A stretch of 64,000 nucleotides of DNA from Henckelia pumila (lineage: Eukaryota; Streptophyta; Magnoliopsida; Lamiales; Gesneriaceae). Positions 1 through 11,808 of this stretch are shown here, in pieces; the first letter of the stretch is position 1; every line of letters starts with the position of its first letter. The position numbers and the translations under genes are program-made. The stretch is taken from the NCBI RefSeq assembly GCF_033568475.1, contig NC_133123.1, positions 155,821,753 through 155,885,752 of the forward strand. Direction: 5' to 3'. The notes under the pieces are model-generated. The model ran no database searches and had not been told where the DNA came from. It saw only the letters and a program-made list of their open reading frames with translations.

Positions 1-430
1 AATAATGGCATAAAAAATTCAAGACAACTGCCTCCTCCACTAGTAAAAGATGTCATCAATAATGGCATAAAGAAATACAAGACAGCTGTGAGATTTCCTA
101 AAGTTTCTCGGTGAAACGAGTGGAACTACAACTATAAATATAGGCATTTGAGGAAGCTGAAGATATCGATCATTCCCTTCAGGTTTCTTACAAATAAATT
201 GTTGTAATATTTCTCTTTTTATTGTATTAAGTTTTCTTTTATGTATTTCAAGAACAAGGCTACTATGAGTAGCTAAAAAAGTTGTCTTCTCCTCTTCAAA
301 GGAGTTGATTTATGTAATAATATTATGTCTGAATAAATTTCCTAAATCTCTCGTTCTTCATGCTCATATTTTATAATTAAATTTATATATCATACGTCTT
401 AAGGTAGAAAAAGAATTAAGGCTGTGCTGG
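1..430. other. AT-rich spacer with short direct repeat and TATA-like box
   Basis: No gene recognised. A block starting AATAATGGCATAAA occurs twice about 57 bases apart at the left edge, each followed by an AAGACAxCTG stretch. A TATAAATA box lies at 133-140 and a T-rich, polyadenylation-like stretch follows from about 190. This could be the end of an LTR or a pararetrovirus-like promoter, but no coding part is visible, so the origin stays open. Confidence 0.3.
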
Positions 431-807
431 GTATCGTTGAAGGAGCTTGTGCAGAAACCATCTGTTGCGACTGCGTGGTTGGGGTGTGAGGAGCACTTCG
501 TAAAACTTGGCATGTATGACCCGACGACATTATGGTCAAAGAGGTATTTAAATTCAATTTATCTTACGGAAGCATGTTGGACCCTTAATCCGGAGTATAT
601 CGGCTGGAAACCTTGCGTAACTGATAGTCTTGCATGGCCGGGAATGGTTCGATAGGTATAACAAAGCCACGTACAAATGATAAGTTTTATTTAATTTTTA
701 ATTCAAAAATGGGGACCACTAGGGAGTGAAAATAAAAAAAAGAGTGGGTAGGGACTAGGGAGTTAAGTTAAAGAAAAGTTTAGTAGTGGGGAGTTTAAAA
801 TAATTTG

Positions 808-810
<3 letters not shown>

Positions 811-852
<42 letters not shown>
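811..852. repeat. (TA)n microsatellite
   Basis: About 21 uninterrupted TA dinucleotides. Similar shorter TA tracts occur at about 1640-1664, 1898-1945, 15427-15450 and 45712-45740. Confidence 0.95.
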
Positions 853-856
<4 letters not shown>

Positions 857-1057
857 CGTGTACTAAATCACAAAAAAGTACAATTATTTCTTGAACGGAT
901 TTTTTAAAAAATTAAAATAAAAAAAATTATTTGTAAAATATGTTTTCAATCATATTTTAATTTTATATGAGAGTTTATATATTTGAGATGACTTGATTAT
1001 CAATTGTAACATAAAATAAAAACTAAACCAATCACGACCACTTTTTTGCAATTAGAG

Positions 1058-1380
1058 TCCGTTTGGTTTGAGAAGCTGAGGTGATAAAACCATTTTTCTT
1101 TAAAAAAAAAAAAAAATACTTTTCATGAAGTTATTGTGTTTGGTTAGAAAAGTCATTTTAAAAAAAAAACACTTGAAAAAAAATTTAAAAGCTAGAATTT
1201 TATTTTTTTTTTGGGTTTTGCTTCTAACCATATTTAAAATTTTAAATAAAATTATTTTTGACATTTATCTAAACATCAAAATCGCTTATGTTTTTTTAAA
1301 ATTAAAATAAAAACACTTAAAATTTTGAACTTATTTAAAGGCTTTTTAATTTAACCTTCCAACTTCTGTATCCAAACCGA
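1058..1380. mobile_element. Degenerate MITE-like element
   Basis: The left edge reads GTCCGTTTGGTTTGAGAAG. The right edge, read in reverse complement, gives TCGGTTTGGATACAGAAG, so the two ends form imperfect terminal inverted repeats around an AT-rich core full of A and T runs. Such ends are common in small non-autonomous plant DNA transposons. No clear target duplication was found and the class is not assigned. Confidence 0.45.
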
Positions 1381-2194
1381 TAGTTTATAAAAAATTCAAC
1401 CAGGTCGCATTTATAAATGTCTAAATCTAATTTTTAGATTGTTAATTATATTGATTTATTAATTACATGGCTTTTGCAATAATTTTGTATGATTGATTAA
1501 TTCATCTAATATTTTGAACATCACGTTGCATCTTCAATTCATATGCCATTATTCTATTTTATCTTATCACATCCAATAAAATAGTCACATTATTGATGGG
1601 CATGATAGACGGACATGATAGGTGTGCAAAATAGAAAAACTATATATATATATATATATATATAAATTATTCATTTAAATTGGATTGGTGTCAAATAAAA
1701 AAATCTATTGGTTAAAATAAGCATGGAAGTCACATTTCAATGACTAAATAAATATATTTACTTACTATATCATGTTACTATTATATTATAATAATTAAAT
1801 AAATCTATTAGAGAATTTGTTTTGGTATGACCACTCACACCAAATTAATTTTTCAATTTCACCCAGCATCACATTTATTATGCAGATTTCGTCTGGTGGA
1901 TATATATATATATATATTAATATATATATATATATATATTAATATTAATATTAATTAATAAAGAATGGGCGGAAGGACATCTATAATTAATTTATTTCAA
2001 TTTTTTTTCGATAAAGCAAGTGATATTTTTTTAAAAAATTAATTATTCATCATTCTAAATATATCATAAATACACAAATGGTTAAAAAATTTCATCTTAT
2101 TAAAAATCATAAACTGAAAATCAACAATTTGAAAAGTAAAAGAATACATTATACGTAAGCATTTATGCTATTACACTTAGGAGTTTTGCTATGC
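1381..2194. other. AT-rich spacer, no gene seen
   Basis: Low-complexity AT-rich DNA with TA and TTAATA microsatellites (about 1898-1960). No open frame with recognisable composition on either strand. Confidence 0.6.
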
Positions 2195-2288
2195 TGTCCA
2201 CCAATCGTGTCAATCTCTGTACCCATCATATACAATAGTTGAGTATTTTATACACGGTGGGCACAGAGGTTAACACGGTTGGTTGACA
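2195..2288. repeat. 94-bp imperfect hairpin (possible small MITE)
   Basis: TGTCCACCAATCGTGTCAAT at the left pairs with the reverse complement of the right end, which reads TGTCAACCAACCGTGTTAAC. The arms continue through TCTCTGTxCCCA, giving roughly 33-bp arms with a few mismatches and a loop of about 28 bases. It could be a tiny MITE or a hairpin-forming transcript; no flanking duplication was identified. Confidence 0.6.
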
Positions 2289-2379
2289 CACACAAGAATC
2301 TATACTCATAATACACAAGAATCTATACTCGTAATTCTAGTTCAAGAGATCTGAATTCTGAACTAGGGCAAAATAAGGT

Positions 2380-3440
2380 AAGCCATTGAAACATGTATGA
2401 TACATAGGGTTGGGTTGAATATTTGGAATTGGGCTTTCCTCATTTAAATTTTATGGCCCATATAAAATTTAAATTAAAGATTTATATTAATTTGGTTTAA
2501 CCGAATATTTTAAATTTCCAAACCCATTTTTTTTAATTCGGTTTTTTTGGTTTAACCGAATAATTGCACGCCCAAACTGTTAAAGTGGTGAAGTTCTCAA
2601 ATTCAAGATTAAGAGTAAACGAGTACATGTGAATCATACAATACTTGATCAACCGAAAACATAACGAGGATGCAAGCGAAATTAAAGTGAAAAAAGAACA
2701 ACATATTTTACTATATTATTAAGTCTAAGCACCCTATACCAACTGATTATGGTGTCATGGTGAATTTTTACCTGTTTATTCTTTTTTATACCCCTCATCA
2801 CACTCTCCCTCTCTCAACTTCCTTCCCACTTCTCACTCCTTCCAACAACCTCCACATGCATCCTCCCAATTTCCTATCCACTATTTACAATTTTTTTTTT
2901 AATTTATTTTTATTTCTGTTTTTGTATTATTATAGGAAAGCGCAACACCAATCCTCAATATATTACTTTTTCATGTAAATAAAAATATCGATTTTATCGG
3001 TTTAACTTTTTTTTAAAAAAAATTGAAAGCCGAAATTGAATCGATTAAATTGGATTGATCGATTAAATCAAACCAAATTTTCGATTTAATTTGGTTTGGT
3101 CGTTTGTTTCGATTAAAGCGATAATTTTTTTCTTTCTTAGACTTGAGTATGAGACGATAAACTTATTCGAATCATATTAAGTTCTGGTATGTATACAAGT
3201 TGTGAGTTTTAAACTTTTTAATACTGCGGTAAGTTAAATTTACAAGTTGATTGTTGCATAACCCCTAGCAGAGTCCATCTAAATCACCAACAAAAACCGT
3301 TAAAAACAATGTGAGCATAGTTAGACCCAAGATACAATCTAGGGACAATAACGGTATTTACAAAGCACGTCTCATTCACAATCAACAAAATAGAGCCGAA
3401 AAAAACAACACATAAAAGCTACTCAAAACAATGCAAAAGA
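2380..3440. other. Spacer with degenerate transposon-like AACCGAA/TCGGTTT blocks
   Basis: Blocks rich in AACCGAA and TCGGTTT at about 2490-2580 and 2990-3130 resemble the edges of degenerate hAT-type MITEs common in plant DNA, but no matching termini or target duplication could be set. A pyrimidine-rich stretch at 2757-2978 opens a spurious frame. No gene recognised. Confidence 0.35.
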
Positions 3441-3449
3441 GGAGTTTCA

Positions 3450-3821
3450 ATGGATGTCAAATCAACCAATTCTCCTGCATATACGCTCACTCCCATTTAC
3501 AAACTAAGCCCAAATTACAATGGCAGCAACCTCCTCGACTCATACGAACTCAAAGACATCACCAAACAGCTTAACCGAGCCATTCGTGCATCAAATGGTG
3601 TTTCATCTCCCCGTTCATTTTACCTGAAGTCGCCTTTCCACGTCAACCGTTTGAAACAAATATATAAAGAGAACGCAAAGACGAAGAAGATTTCCTGCCC
3701 AAAAACAAGCGGCAGCGTGCGGGAAAGCACAAAGGAGAGTACAGGGTCAAGAGGGTTTATGCTAAAGCTTTGGCAGAAAGTTAAGAAGGGACTGATAGGG
3801 GGGAAGATATTCAGTAGTTAA
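3450..3821 (+). CDS. Small conserved-looking plant protein, function unknown
   Basis: A single-exon frame of 123 residues starting MDVKSTNSPAYTLTPIYKL and ending in TAG. Composition is that of a real soluble protein, not low complexity. A polar N-terminal half with TPIYKLSPNYNGSNLLDSYE is followed by a helical segment with KDITKQLNRAIRAS, a basic Ser/Lys/Thr-rich middle, and a C-terminal GFMLKLWQKVKKGL segment that could form an amphipathic helix. I have a weak recollection of short uncharacterised plant proteins with a similar N-terminal TLTPIYKL/YNGSNL pattern; I cannot name a function. No signal peptide or membrane segment is obvious. It is transcribed toward the PHD/Myb gene, whose end lies about 300 bases downstream on the opposite strand. 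Confidence 0.55.
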   Translation: MDVKSTNSPAYTLTPIYKLSPNYNGSNLLDSYELKDITKQLNRAIRASNGVSSPRSFYLKSPFHVNRLKQIYKENAKTKKISCPKTSGSVRESTKESTGSRGFMLKLWQKVKKGLIGGKIFSS

Positions 3822-4116
3822 AGGTTCAAGATACATTGCAGCAACTCTGTTTGATATATCTCACTGAACGGTATATGCACATTGTAAATACATGTCACTA
3901 TGTCGGGCACCTTTATATATGAAAGGTTTAGTCGATAGACACTACTTGGCTAACAAAAATAACCTTGAGCATCAATAAATAGTTAAGAGAGTACCAAAAA
4001 AAGCCATACGCCATGGTAACCATTGCTTATAACAAAACTACAAGCTCATTGAAGTTTCCTTTCCATGATTTCGTCACTGGGCTCGACCCAATGATTATGT
4101 CACCCGTGCATCCTCA

Positions 4117-7100
4117 TTAGATGGATGGAGCGTTTCCAAGGAGCTTCTTGACGTTCCTCCATTTATCTTTAAGGTCTACTGTAGTACGGCTTTCGTGGAA
4201 AACATTTTCCCCATAGTCCAAAATTTTCTTCCATGGAATAACTTTACTTTGATCCCCACAAAATCTCTGCATCCCATTCTGTTGCAGAGAAAACCAGCAA
4301 GATACTTCAACTACTACTTCGAAAAAGAACAAGAAAAAAACTTGCGTGTTAGGACGAGGACGAAAACAACACATTTTAACCTATCTAAAACTGAAGTTCT
4401 AGCAGCAACGGTCCAGATTTTTTCTTCTGCAAAAACCTAGATGATGACACAAAACAACTGGCAAGGAGATACTCAGTAATTGCTTGCCATATTGTGGGAA
4501 AGTTTTGATCTTTTATTTCCCGATACTATTCCTATTGAGATTTGGTCCACACTTGGTAATGTAGTCCAGTTGAGACCAGACAACTTTGGTTCTAGTGATA
4601 TTAATATAGCACACAGTACTAGGAAGTAGGACCTGAAAGTAACTTTATACTTCCATTAAAGAATAAAGATATTTGCACTCCTCCTCTCTTCAGTTCTGTG
4701 TACTGTTTCGAAGATAGGCTTCAAAATTTAGAAGCACCATTCAGATAGAGGAAAATGGAAATCTTACCTTCAATGTCAGTTCCTCTTCGATCGTCCATGG
4801 GACTCTTTTCCGCCTCAATTGAGGTCTTCCAGGATTTGAACTGCAGAGGGCAACAAAAATCATCTGTTTCAGGTAAATTCAAGCAGATACATTATCAATG
4901 AAGTTTCATAATACGTCCACTTTTATTGGTTTTTGAGTTTCCTTGCTAAGCATTTCTAATTATAGCTTTTCTTTCAAAGAAAATAGCTTAGCACGTAAAA
5001 AACTTATCTAGAATAAAAAATAGATAAATTCCAAGATTCAGTAAATAAAAAACTAGTGGACATTGATGTGTAATATAGACATGATATCACAAGTAAAACT
5101 TGGATCAAATGGAGAGGAATTGCAGTTCATACAACATCTTGATTACCCAAACATGATTTTAAAATTTAATCACCAATTAATTTCTAACTAGAACAAGTAA
5201 CATACCGTAAATAACAATTAGCCATAAAAGACGACCTAAAATAAGAGCCTCAACTGCTAATTGTAATAGTTTTCAGGAAAAGTTCACCTTTGTCTTTTGT
5301 GCTTTCGGATGCTTATGAAGTACTTGGAAAAATCAGAATCCTCACTTCCCTCTCCAGATATTTCATCTTCATCAGTATACTCATTAATTGGTAAGGATGT
5401 GCTTTCACTGTCTGAGTCAGAAGGACACGGAACTTCCTTCTTTGATCTGTGCCCGGTATTTTTACCCTGAGATATACGATTTGCAATTGCAGCCACTTGG
5501 TTTTGTCCATGAACTCCAGGAGATTGAGATTCTTGCCCCATCCCTTCTCCTTGTTTGTCTTTATTCAAATCTTTTGTCAGCTCATTGGTTGATGCTACAC
5601 CTTGAGGGGGATTGCCACCAGAACTCGACACCGAAGGACCTACCTCTTTACCTTCAATTTTTTTCCTGCAATGATGCATATTGACTTTAACCCCCCTGGC
5701 CTGTAGTTCACTTTTGTGCAAATCATCATCCTGTTCTAAATGATCATGAACTATCCCATGTGACATACAAAACTTTCCCTTTGATTGTTTTCTGCTTCCC
5801 CAAGACAGAAAGGTAGCCAAGTCCTTTCTTGCCAAAGAGACCTTTGCCTTAACTTGCAAGTACTTTGAGAGTGCCAGAGAGTATGCACAAAATGGACAGT
5901 GAAATTCTTCCATTTTATCAAAGATTGCATCAGAACCCAAACAGCCCTCGTGAATCGCTGAAGAGCAGGAGTTAGAACTACATATCAATAATTTCCCACT
6001 CTTATTACATTTGATGCAACGACTTGACTCTCTCCAATCAACTTTTTCCAAAGAATCTTGGGTGTGGGTGAATTCTGAGAGGAAAAAAGCATTCTTTTGT
6101 CTGGTGAGATCAGTCATATCATCAGAATATACATCATTACCACAGAAAGTGTTGCCATATTCGGTTTCACAAACATTTCTCTGAATATTTTGCTGAGGTT
6201 CCATGCCTTTACGTGTTTTTCGCTCAGAGGCACCTTCTTTGTCACCTTCCGCATCCTTAACATCATGATCTTGCTCCTGTTCCTCAGTAAGTGCTTCATT
6301 TGGAATGTCAGCGTCACAATGATGCGCATGCTTTTCACAAGGTAAAATTTCATCCAAACCAGTAACACTTTCTGTGGAAGTTTGATTGTTATTATATACT
6401 CTAGAAGGTAAATTAGTCCCCATGCCTCGAACATTAATTTTTTCCCATGAGCCACTGATATCTCCTTCACTGTTTTGCCCGAATATTGACACTGCATTTG
6501 CCAACAGATGTAAGCCTCCACCGTCCTCTTTAGATGTGTCATCTGGCACAAAATTATGAACCTGCTCTTGACAAGGCAAAACTTCATCAGGATCAGCATG
6601 CCTCTTCAATGAAGTATGCTCATTATTATCATCCCTAAAGGAACCATTTTTCCCTGGGCCCACGACATGAGATTTCTTTCCTAATGTGCATAGTTCTCCC
6701 TCACTGTGTTGCACAGTTGCCATAGATGTATCTGTCAACTGCATACTCTCGACGGCGGTACTTCTTTTCCTCTTAGACAGTAACGAGTTTTGATTGGGTC
6801 TATTTTTGTAGAAGGGGTTGCTGCAATCTGCAAGAGTGGAAGAATTCAATTGATCATTTGCTGCACCAATTTGAGTGTTTGTATTACTTCCCTTGGGTTT
6901 TGTTGTAATATCATTGTTGTTACTTTCTTCCTCTGGGACTTTATCTTCAGTTTGGTTCCCACCCAACAAACCACTTTGTTCCTTTAGAGATGCAGAGAGA
7001 GGATGGCTACCTATAAGAATTGCATCCTTCAGCTGTTTTACAAGGAACCCCAGAAAAATTAGAAGCAGAGGTGAGTCAGAGTACCTCAATCAATTTAATG

Positions 7101-7769
7101 TGTAGACCAGGGTGAAAGAGTATCATTCACCTTTTGTAAGGAACATTTAGCCAAGCTAGATCTTTTATGCACAATAAAGGGCTGAAAGTCCCATTTCAAC
7201 ATCTCTAGTCCAGCTGTTTTCAAATCTGACACAGATGTCTGTCCACAATTCTGGGATTATCAATACTGCTGGCACTAATTGACAAGGCAATTTTGAGAAG
7301 TATCATGTCCAGAAAAAAAAAACCTTTATTTCAATAAACTAGTACCTCTGGTAATATTCGTTTCAGGACATCTTCACATTGCTCAGACGGATCAAATCCA
7401 ATTCTTTTGGCTGGAGACAAAGTTACAGAATTTGCACGAACTCCTTGATCATATAAACTCTCCAAAACTCTCAAGGACACCCATTCTCTCGCGTTTTTAC
7501 CGATATCCTCAAGTATTTCTGGGGTCTTCTTAACCAAATCTATGGTACAATTGACATAAAACTCTTAAGATTGCCAATTACTCATGACAAAAATTACCAA
7601 TAACACTTTCCATCAAAAACTAAAAAGCATCATGATGTTTACCAAGTAAAAGAGATACATCAGCTCGGTTTGAGCGTGCTAATACTTCAATGGCCCACAA
7701 ATGTGGAAGATTAGAAGCAGAGGAAGAACGGAAACCCGAAAAGGAGTGCTTCGAATCTTCAGACGCCAT
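4117..7769 (-). CDS. PHD-finger plus telobox Myb-domain nuclear protein (five exons)
   Basis: Splicing read from the sequence: exons 7769-7643, 7539-7346, 7032-5288, 4840-4768 and 4278-4117, all with GT/AG borders and consistent phases, give 766 residues ending in TAA. The N-terminus has a helical region (residues about 22-107). A PHD-type Cys/His zinc finger lies near 446-490 (CIKC, CSSNSC, HEGC, CPFC). The basic end RKHKRQR leads into a C-terminal Myb/SANT domain (about 700-760) with PWTIEEELTLK and the telobox signature VDLKDKWRN. Such Myb domains bind telomere-type DNA repeats and PHD fingers often read histone tails, so a chromatin or DNA-binding role in the nucleus is inferred. The middle is acidic and polar and contains a diverged internal repeat (DEVLPCQEQVHNF and DEILPCEKHAHHC). 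Start ATG at 7769 chosen because it opens a MASEDS frame just after a likely 5' UTR acceptor. Part of exon 3 is copied at 33.4-33.8 kb. Confidence 0.85.
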
Positions 7770-8160
7770 ATGGTTGTTGATTTTTCTAGCCTGAAATTTC
7801 ACAAGCTGCTCAGAAAATTGTACTCATGGGTTTACGTCAGGGAGTGTGCAAATTGGGAATAGAATCATAACAATGTATGTCAAAAATATGAACGAGAATC
7901 GATTTATCGTCATCAAAATATTGGTTTATACGCAAGGAATTCAAAGAAACGTATACAAATACAATACGTGAAGAAAAATGCAAAAACAATTAAAAAGAGC
8001 ATTTTAATTATAATTATTAATAATAAAAACCACAGAGGATAAGGAAATCACCGGAAGAACAGAAGAATATGAAGGTGTCGATTAAACCTTTATTCGCCGG
8101 AGCAAAGGTTTTGCCGCTCCCCCGCCGCCCAGTGTTCGGAGAGGGAAAAGAGCGAATTTT
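7770..8160 (-). promoter_or_regulatory. Probable 5' UTR and promoter side of the PHD/Myb gene
   Basis: A TTTCAG/GCTAG acceptor-like site about 20-30 bases before the ATG and GC-rich, transcript-like DNA at 8050-8160 suggest a 5' UTR with an intron. The exact start of transcription is not visible. Confidence 0.35.
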
Positions 8161-8250
8161 CAGAGGAAAGATTACATAATAATTTTATTTACTCGAATTT
8201 TTAAAAAATTGATTCAAAATTCATTAAATTTATTAAAATTAAAAATAACA

Positions 8251-8260
8251 TAAAAACTTT
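8251..8260. repeat. Target-site duplication, left copy
   Basis: TAAAAACTTT, repeated exactly at 9560-9569, flanks the long-TIR element. A 10-bp duplication fits Mutator-like insertion (9-11 bp). Confidence 0.85.
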
Positions 8261-9559
8261 AAGTAAAATGTATTTTTGTACACGAACTATTGGTAAAATG
8301 TCATATTAATACACGAACTATTGAAAATGACTTAATTGGTACATGATTCAATTAAAAGGTCAATTTTACCCTTAATAGAAATTAATATTATATTTATTAA
8401 TTTTAAAATATCATATTTATTTAAAAATTAATTGAGTAAAATTTATTTTGATACACGAACTATATGTAAAATGTCAATTTGGTACACGAACTATAAGAGA
8501 ATGATTTAATTGGTACATGATTTAACTATAAAGTTTAATTTATCCTTTAGTAATTGATTTTAAGTTCAATTATTTTTAATAATAAATTAAACTAAGTGTA
8601 CATTTTATTTTTTAAATTAATTTTTATTTATTGTAAATTAAAATTTATATTAATTTAAAAATAATAAAAAATAAGTATCTTAATATTTTTATAATATATT
8701 TATATTTTACTCATTAATAAATTATTTATATTTTTAAAATATTAATAATATAAAATAAAATGGTATTTTTTGATATCTATGTAAATAATTATCCATTTAA
8801 AAAAATTGATATAAATTATATAATATAATAATAAAATTACAAACTCAATAAATAAATCATATGCAAGACTAAAATATATTTAATAACAATAAAATATAAT
8901 TAAATACATATTTATTTATTTATATTTAATTTAAGTGCGAGTAAAAAAATATAAAATTAAAAATTATTAAATCGAGTAAAAAAAATTTGGGTTATTAGAA
9001 CTACGTAAATTGAGATAATGAGTGAGATTTTTTTTGTGATATTTGTTTTTTCATGATCTAATCTTTAATGTTGAAAATTTTTATACTAAATTTTGAAAAA
9101 CTAAAATGGTGATTATGTTTGTTTCAATCATTTAAACATAAGATCAACAGACTTCAGTGATATATATTTTTATCATATCAATATATTATAATATTTGTTG
9201 TATAATTTGACTTAAAAATTGTTTATCATTATATATATAATTAATTTTTAAATAAATACGATATTTTAAAATTAATCAATATAATATTAATTCCTCTTAA
9301 GAGTAAAATTAAACTTTTAATTGGATCATGTAACAATTAAGCCATTTTTAATAATTTGTGTACTAATATGACACTTTACCAATATTTCATGTATCAAAAT
9401 ACATTTTACTCTTTTAAAATTAATAAATATAATATTAATTCATATTAAGGGTAAAATTGACCTTTTAATTTGATCATGTACCAATTAAGTCATTTTCAAT
9501 AGTTCGTGTACCAATATGACATTTCACCAATAGTTCGTGTACCAAAATACATTTTACTC
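8261..9559. mobile_element. Non-autonomous long-TIR element, Mutator-like, with doubled arms
   Basis: The ends are inverted repeats: the right end in reverse complement reads GAGTAAAATGTATTTTGG, the left AAGTAAAATGTATTTTTG. The arms continue for about 180 bases with the word GTACACGAACTATTGG. A second, diverged copy of the same arm follows inside each end (about 8438-8560 and 9284-9415), so each arm is itself doubled. The core is AT-rich and non-coding. A perfect 10-bp direct repeat flanks the element. No transposase; class inferred from duplication length and TIR form. Confidence 0.8.
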
Positions 9560-9569
9560 TAAAAACTTT

Positions 9570-10150
9570 TGTGAGTCGAATTCATATAAAAATATTAATT
9601 TTTATGTCAAAAACGTTAATTATCATCGTAGATATAGATCGAATTCACTCATACAAATATAGATAATGAGATATATCAATGGTATTACTTCTCAATGCGA
9701 ATATGAATTGGGGTCGCTCCATATTCTTTAAATAATGATAATAAGTGTTAGATATTTAAATTTAAAAAAATACTTAAATTAAATTAACAAAAACATTTTA
9801 ATTATTTATCCATATTAAAAATAAAAAAATTGATTTTTTATGCTAAAAATAATATGTTACTGGTTGACAAAGACAGTAAAACCTCTATAAATCAAATAAT
9901 CAATCAACACATTAAAAAAATAGAACCCCTAGCTAGCCACCAACACCATAACACCCATTGTTTCCACAAGCTACCAAGTAGTCAAGTACCATCGAAACCA
10001 ACACTCTCATCCAGACTTGCAACAAGCACTGAACGCCACCGTTGCTTCGAATGTACACCGACAGCACAATCACAGACTAGAACAAGCGGCAACCACCGTG
10101 TCATTTCATCGACAAAACATTCGCAGCCTCATGGCACCGATAACAGACAG
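9570..10150. other. Spacer before solo LTR, no gene recognised
   Basis: AT-rich to about 9900, then a more balanced CA-rich stretch (9930-10150) that is open in one frame but matches nothing I know. It is cut by the LTR at 10151 and may be part of an older insertion. Confidence 0.4.
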
Positions 10151-11331
10151 TGTTGGAAAATCAATTATCGAATTTTGGTGTTAAAGCAAAAATAAGAGAC
10201 TAAGTAACGGGGCAATTTTAGACAACTGAACAAGAATTACTCAACTGGACAATCTATTGAAGTCAGTGAACTATTCTTTGAACTGCAACTGTATATACTC
10301 AACTGGACTAGAAGACTAATCCTTCAAGGAATCCAAGACTGGAACATAGCGAGTATTTGACAACTAAAGACTACGACTGATCATAGCACCCTGAATAAAC
10401 CATGTATGGAAGACATTCTTGACTAGTCAAGGCTGCTCAACTAAATTGATCTAAACTGAAGTTATGGATGAATGACACATATCAAGGATATTCAAGAATG
10501 TCAGTCTCAGTTTCTAAACATTCCCAATACTATCAGAATAATTCAAAAATGGACTTTTATTATTTTTGGAAAAGGACAATAGTACATTGTAGACGCCGCA
10601 ACAGTGTGAGTGGACATAATTGTACTATCTTTCAGAATTTGTTCCCTGGAGACTATCAGACAAAGAAACGGATAAATTTGTGAGCAACAGATACTTTTGA
10701 ACGGATTTTTGACCGTTCAAGATCAGTGCATATAAATAGGTTTGAAGATCAGTTAAAATTTAAGAACCCTCTCCAACTCTTACGCATTGTAAGCTATCTT
10801 TACATTCAACCTTTAAGTTGTACTTTAAATATTACGAGTTTACAACAACTCATATACCACACTATTTCAAGTTATACATATGATCAATTATGATCATTTT
10901 TTGCTAAGTTTAAGAGTATAGACTTTGTATTTGTAAACCAGTCGAGGACTGTATATTGTATTGAGTTAAGTGCTAGGAGTTTTAGCTGAGACAGTGCTAA
11001 GTTTTTACTGAATCGAGTCTTGCAAATCACTTGTAATACTCAAATATTCTAGTGAATCCTTTCCAAAAGAAAGAAAAGGTGACGTGAGAGTCTTTATTCT
11101 CCGAACATTGAGAAACATATCTTGTGTTAATTTCATTTCAGTCGGGCCAACTTTATTGTGTTCAATATGTCAGTCGACCTCTTTCCGCACATTAACTTTG
11201 TTGGTTGATTGATATAGACAATCAAGAAAGAGTAATCCAGTTGACGTCTTAAACTGAACTAATCATTTGCAGAAGAAATTTTCAAGTGGTGTATTTACTC
11301 CCCCCCTCTACACACACTAAACTATCCAACA
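10151..11331. mobile_element. Copia-type solo LTR
   Basis: Begins TGTTGGAAAATC and ends CTATCCAACA, the TGTTGG...CCAACA termini of many Ty1/copia LTRs. It also has the AAGGTGACGTGAGAG-type block and TTCCGCAC motif seen in the R/U5 part of SIRE-like LTRs. A possible TATA signal (TATAAATAGG) lies near 10730. No internal retrotransposon sequence and no second LTR follow, so it looks like a solo LTR. A matching 5-bp target duplication was not found (GACAG versus AACAA), which could mean decay or a slightly wrong border. Confidence 0.7.
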
Positions 11332-11379
11332 AACAACATCCATCATCCTTCTCCCTCAAAGTCACACGTGCTGCATCTC

Positions 11380-11808
11380 CAAGCTTTGGAAGATCATAAT
11401 AACTTTTTATTTATTGTTGTAACTCTATTTAAAAGTACTAGTTCTGATCATTTGAGATAGAGTCTAGTTAAGACAATTTGCTAGGAGTTCGAATCGAAGA
11501 GTCGGCTGGATTGGGTTTGTACAAGTGGCTGTATAAATCAAAATCTTCTAGTCTAAATCATTCTAGAAACAGAATAAAGAGAGACGTAGAAGCTTAGACT
11601 TCAAACTCCCATAAAAATCTATGCATGTGTTATTTGCTTGACTGCTTTTTGATCTGCCTTAGTAACCAGCTCAAACTTTATATGTGAAAGTTTTCCGCAC
11701 TTTCCAGTTCTGTTCTCGCATTAAGTTTTTGTTAAGAAAAACTAGATAATTGAGCTGGTAACTCAACTTAATTGTCGCAAAAGTTTCAAAAATATTTTAA
11801 ATTTTATA
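11380..11808. mobile_element. Second copia-type LTR remnant
   Basis: Shows the same order of landmarks as the solo LTR: a GAGAGACGTAGAAG block, a TTCCGCACTTTCCAG stretch, and an AACTGGATAAT/GAGCTGG-type 3' part. It lacks clear termini. Probably a truncated relative, read with modest confidence. Confidence 0.4.

Noticed and set aside
1-430. Endogenous pararetrovirus end
   Set aside because: Only a TATA-like box and repeats are visible; no viral coding sequence is present to support it.
437-655. 72-codon open frame on the plus strand
   Set aside because: Balanced composition, but no recognisable domain, splice context or neighbours. It could be a fragment of an old insertion; not enough to call a gene.
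1125-1310. 61-codon frame
   Set aside because: Made of A and T runs inside a MITE-like element; low complexity.
2757-2978. 73-codon frame
   Set aside because: Pyrimidine- and AT-rich low-complexity stretch; no protein character.
9830-10195. 121-codon frame
   Set aside because: Runs across the border of the solo LTR and starts in AT-rich DNA, so it is not a single gene.
10146-11336. 5-bp target duplication for the copia solo LTR
   Set aside because: GACAG and AACAA do not match; the call rests on termini and internal motifs only.
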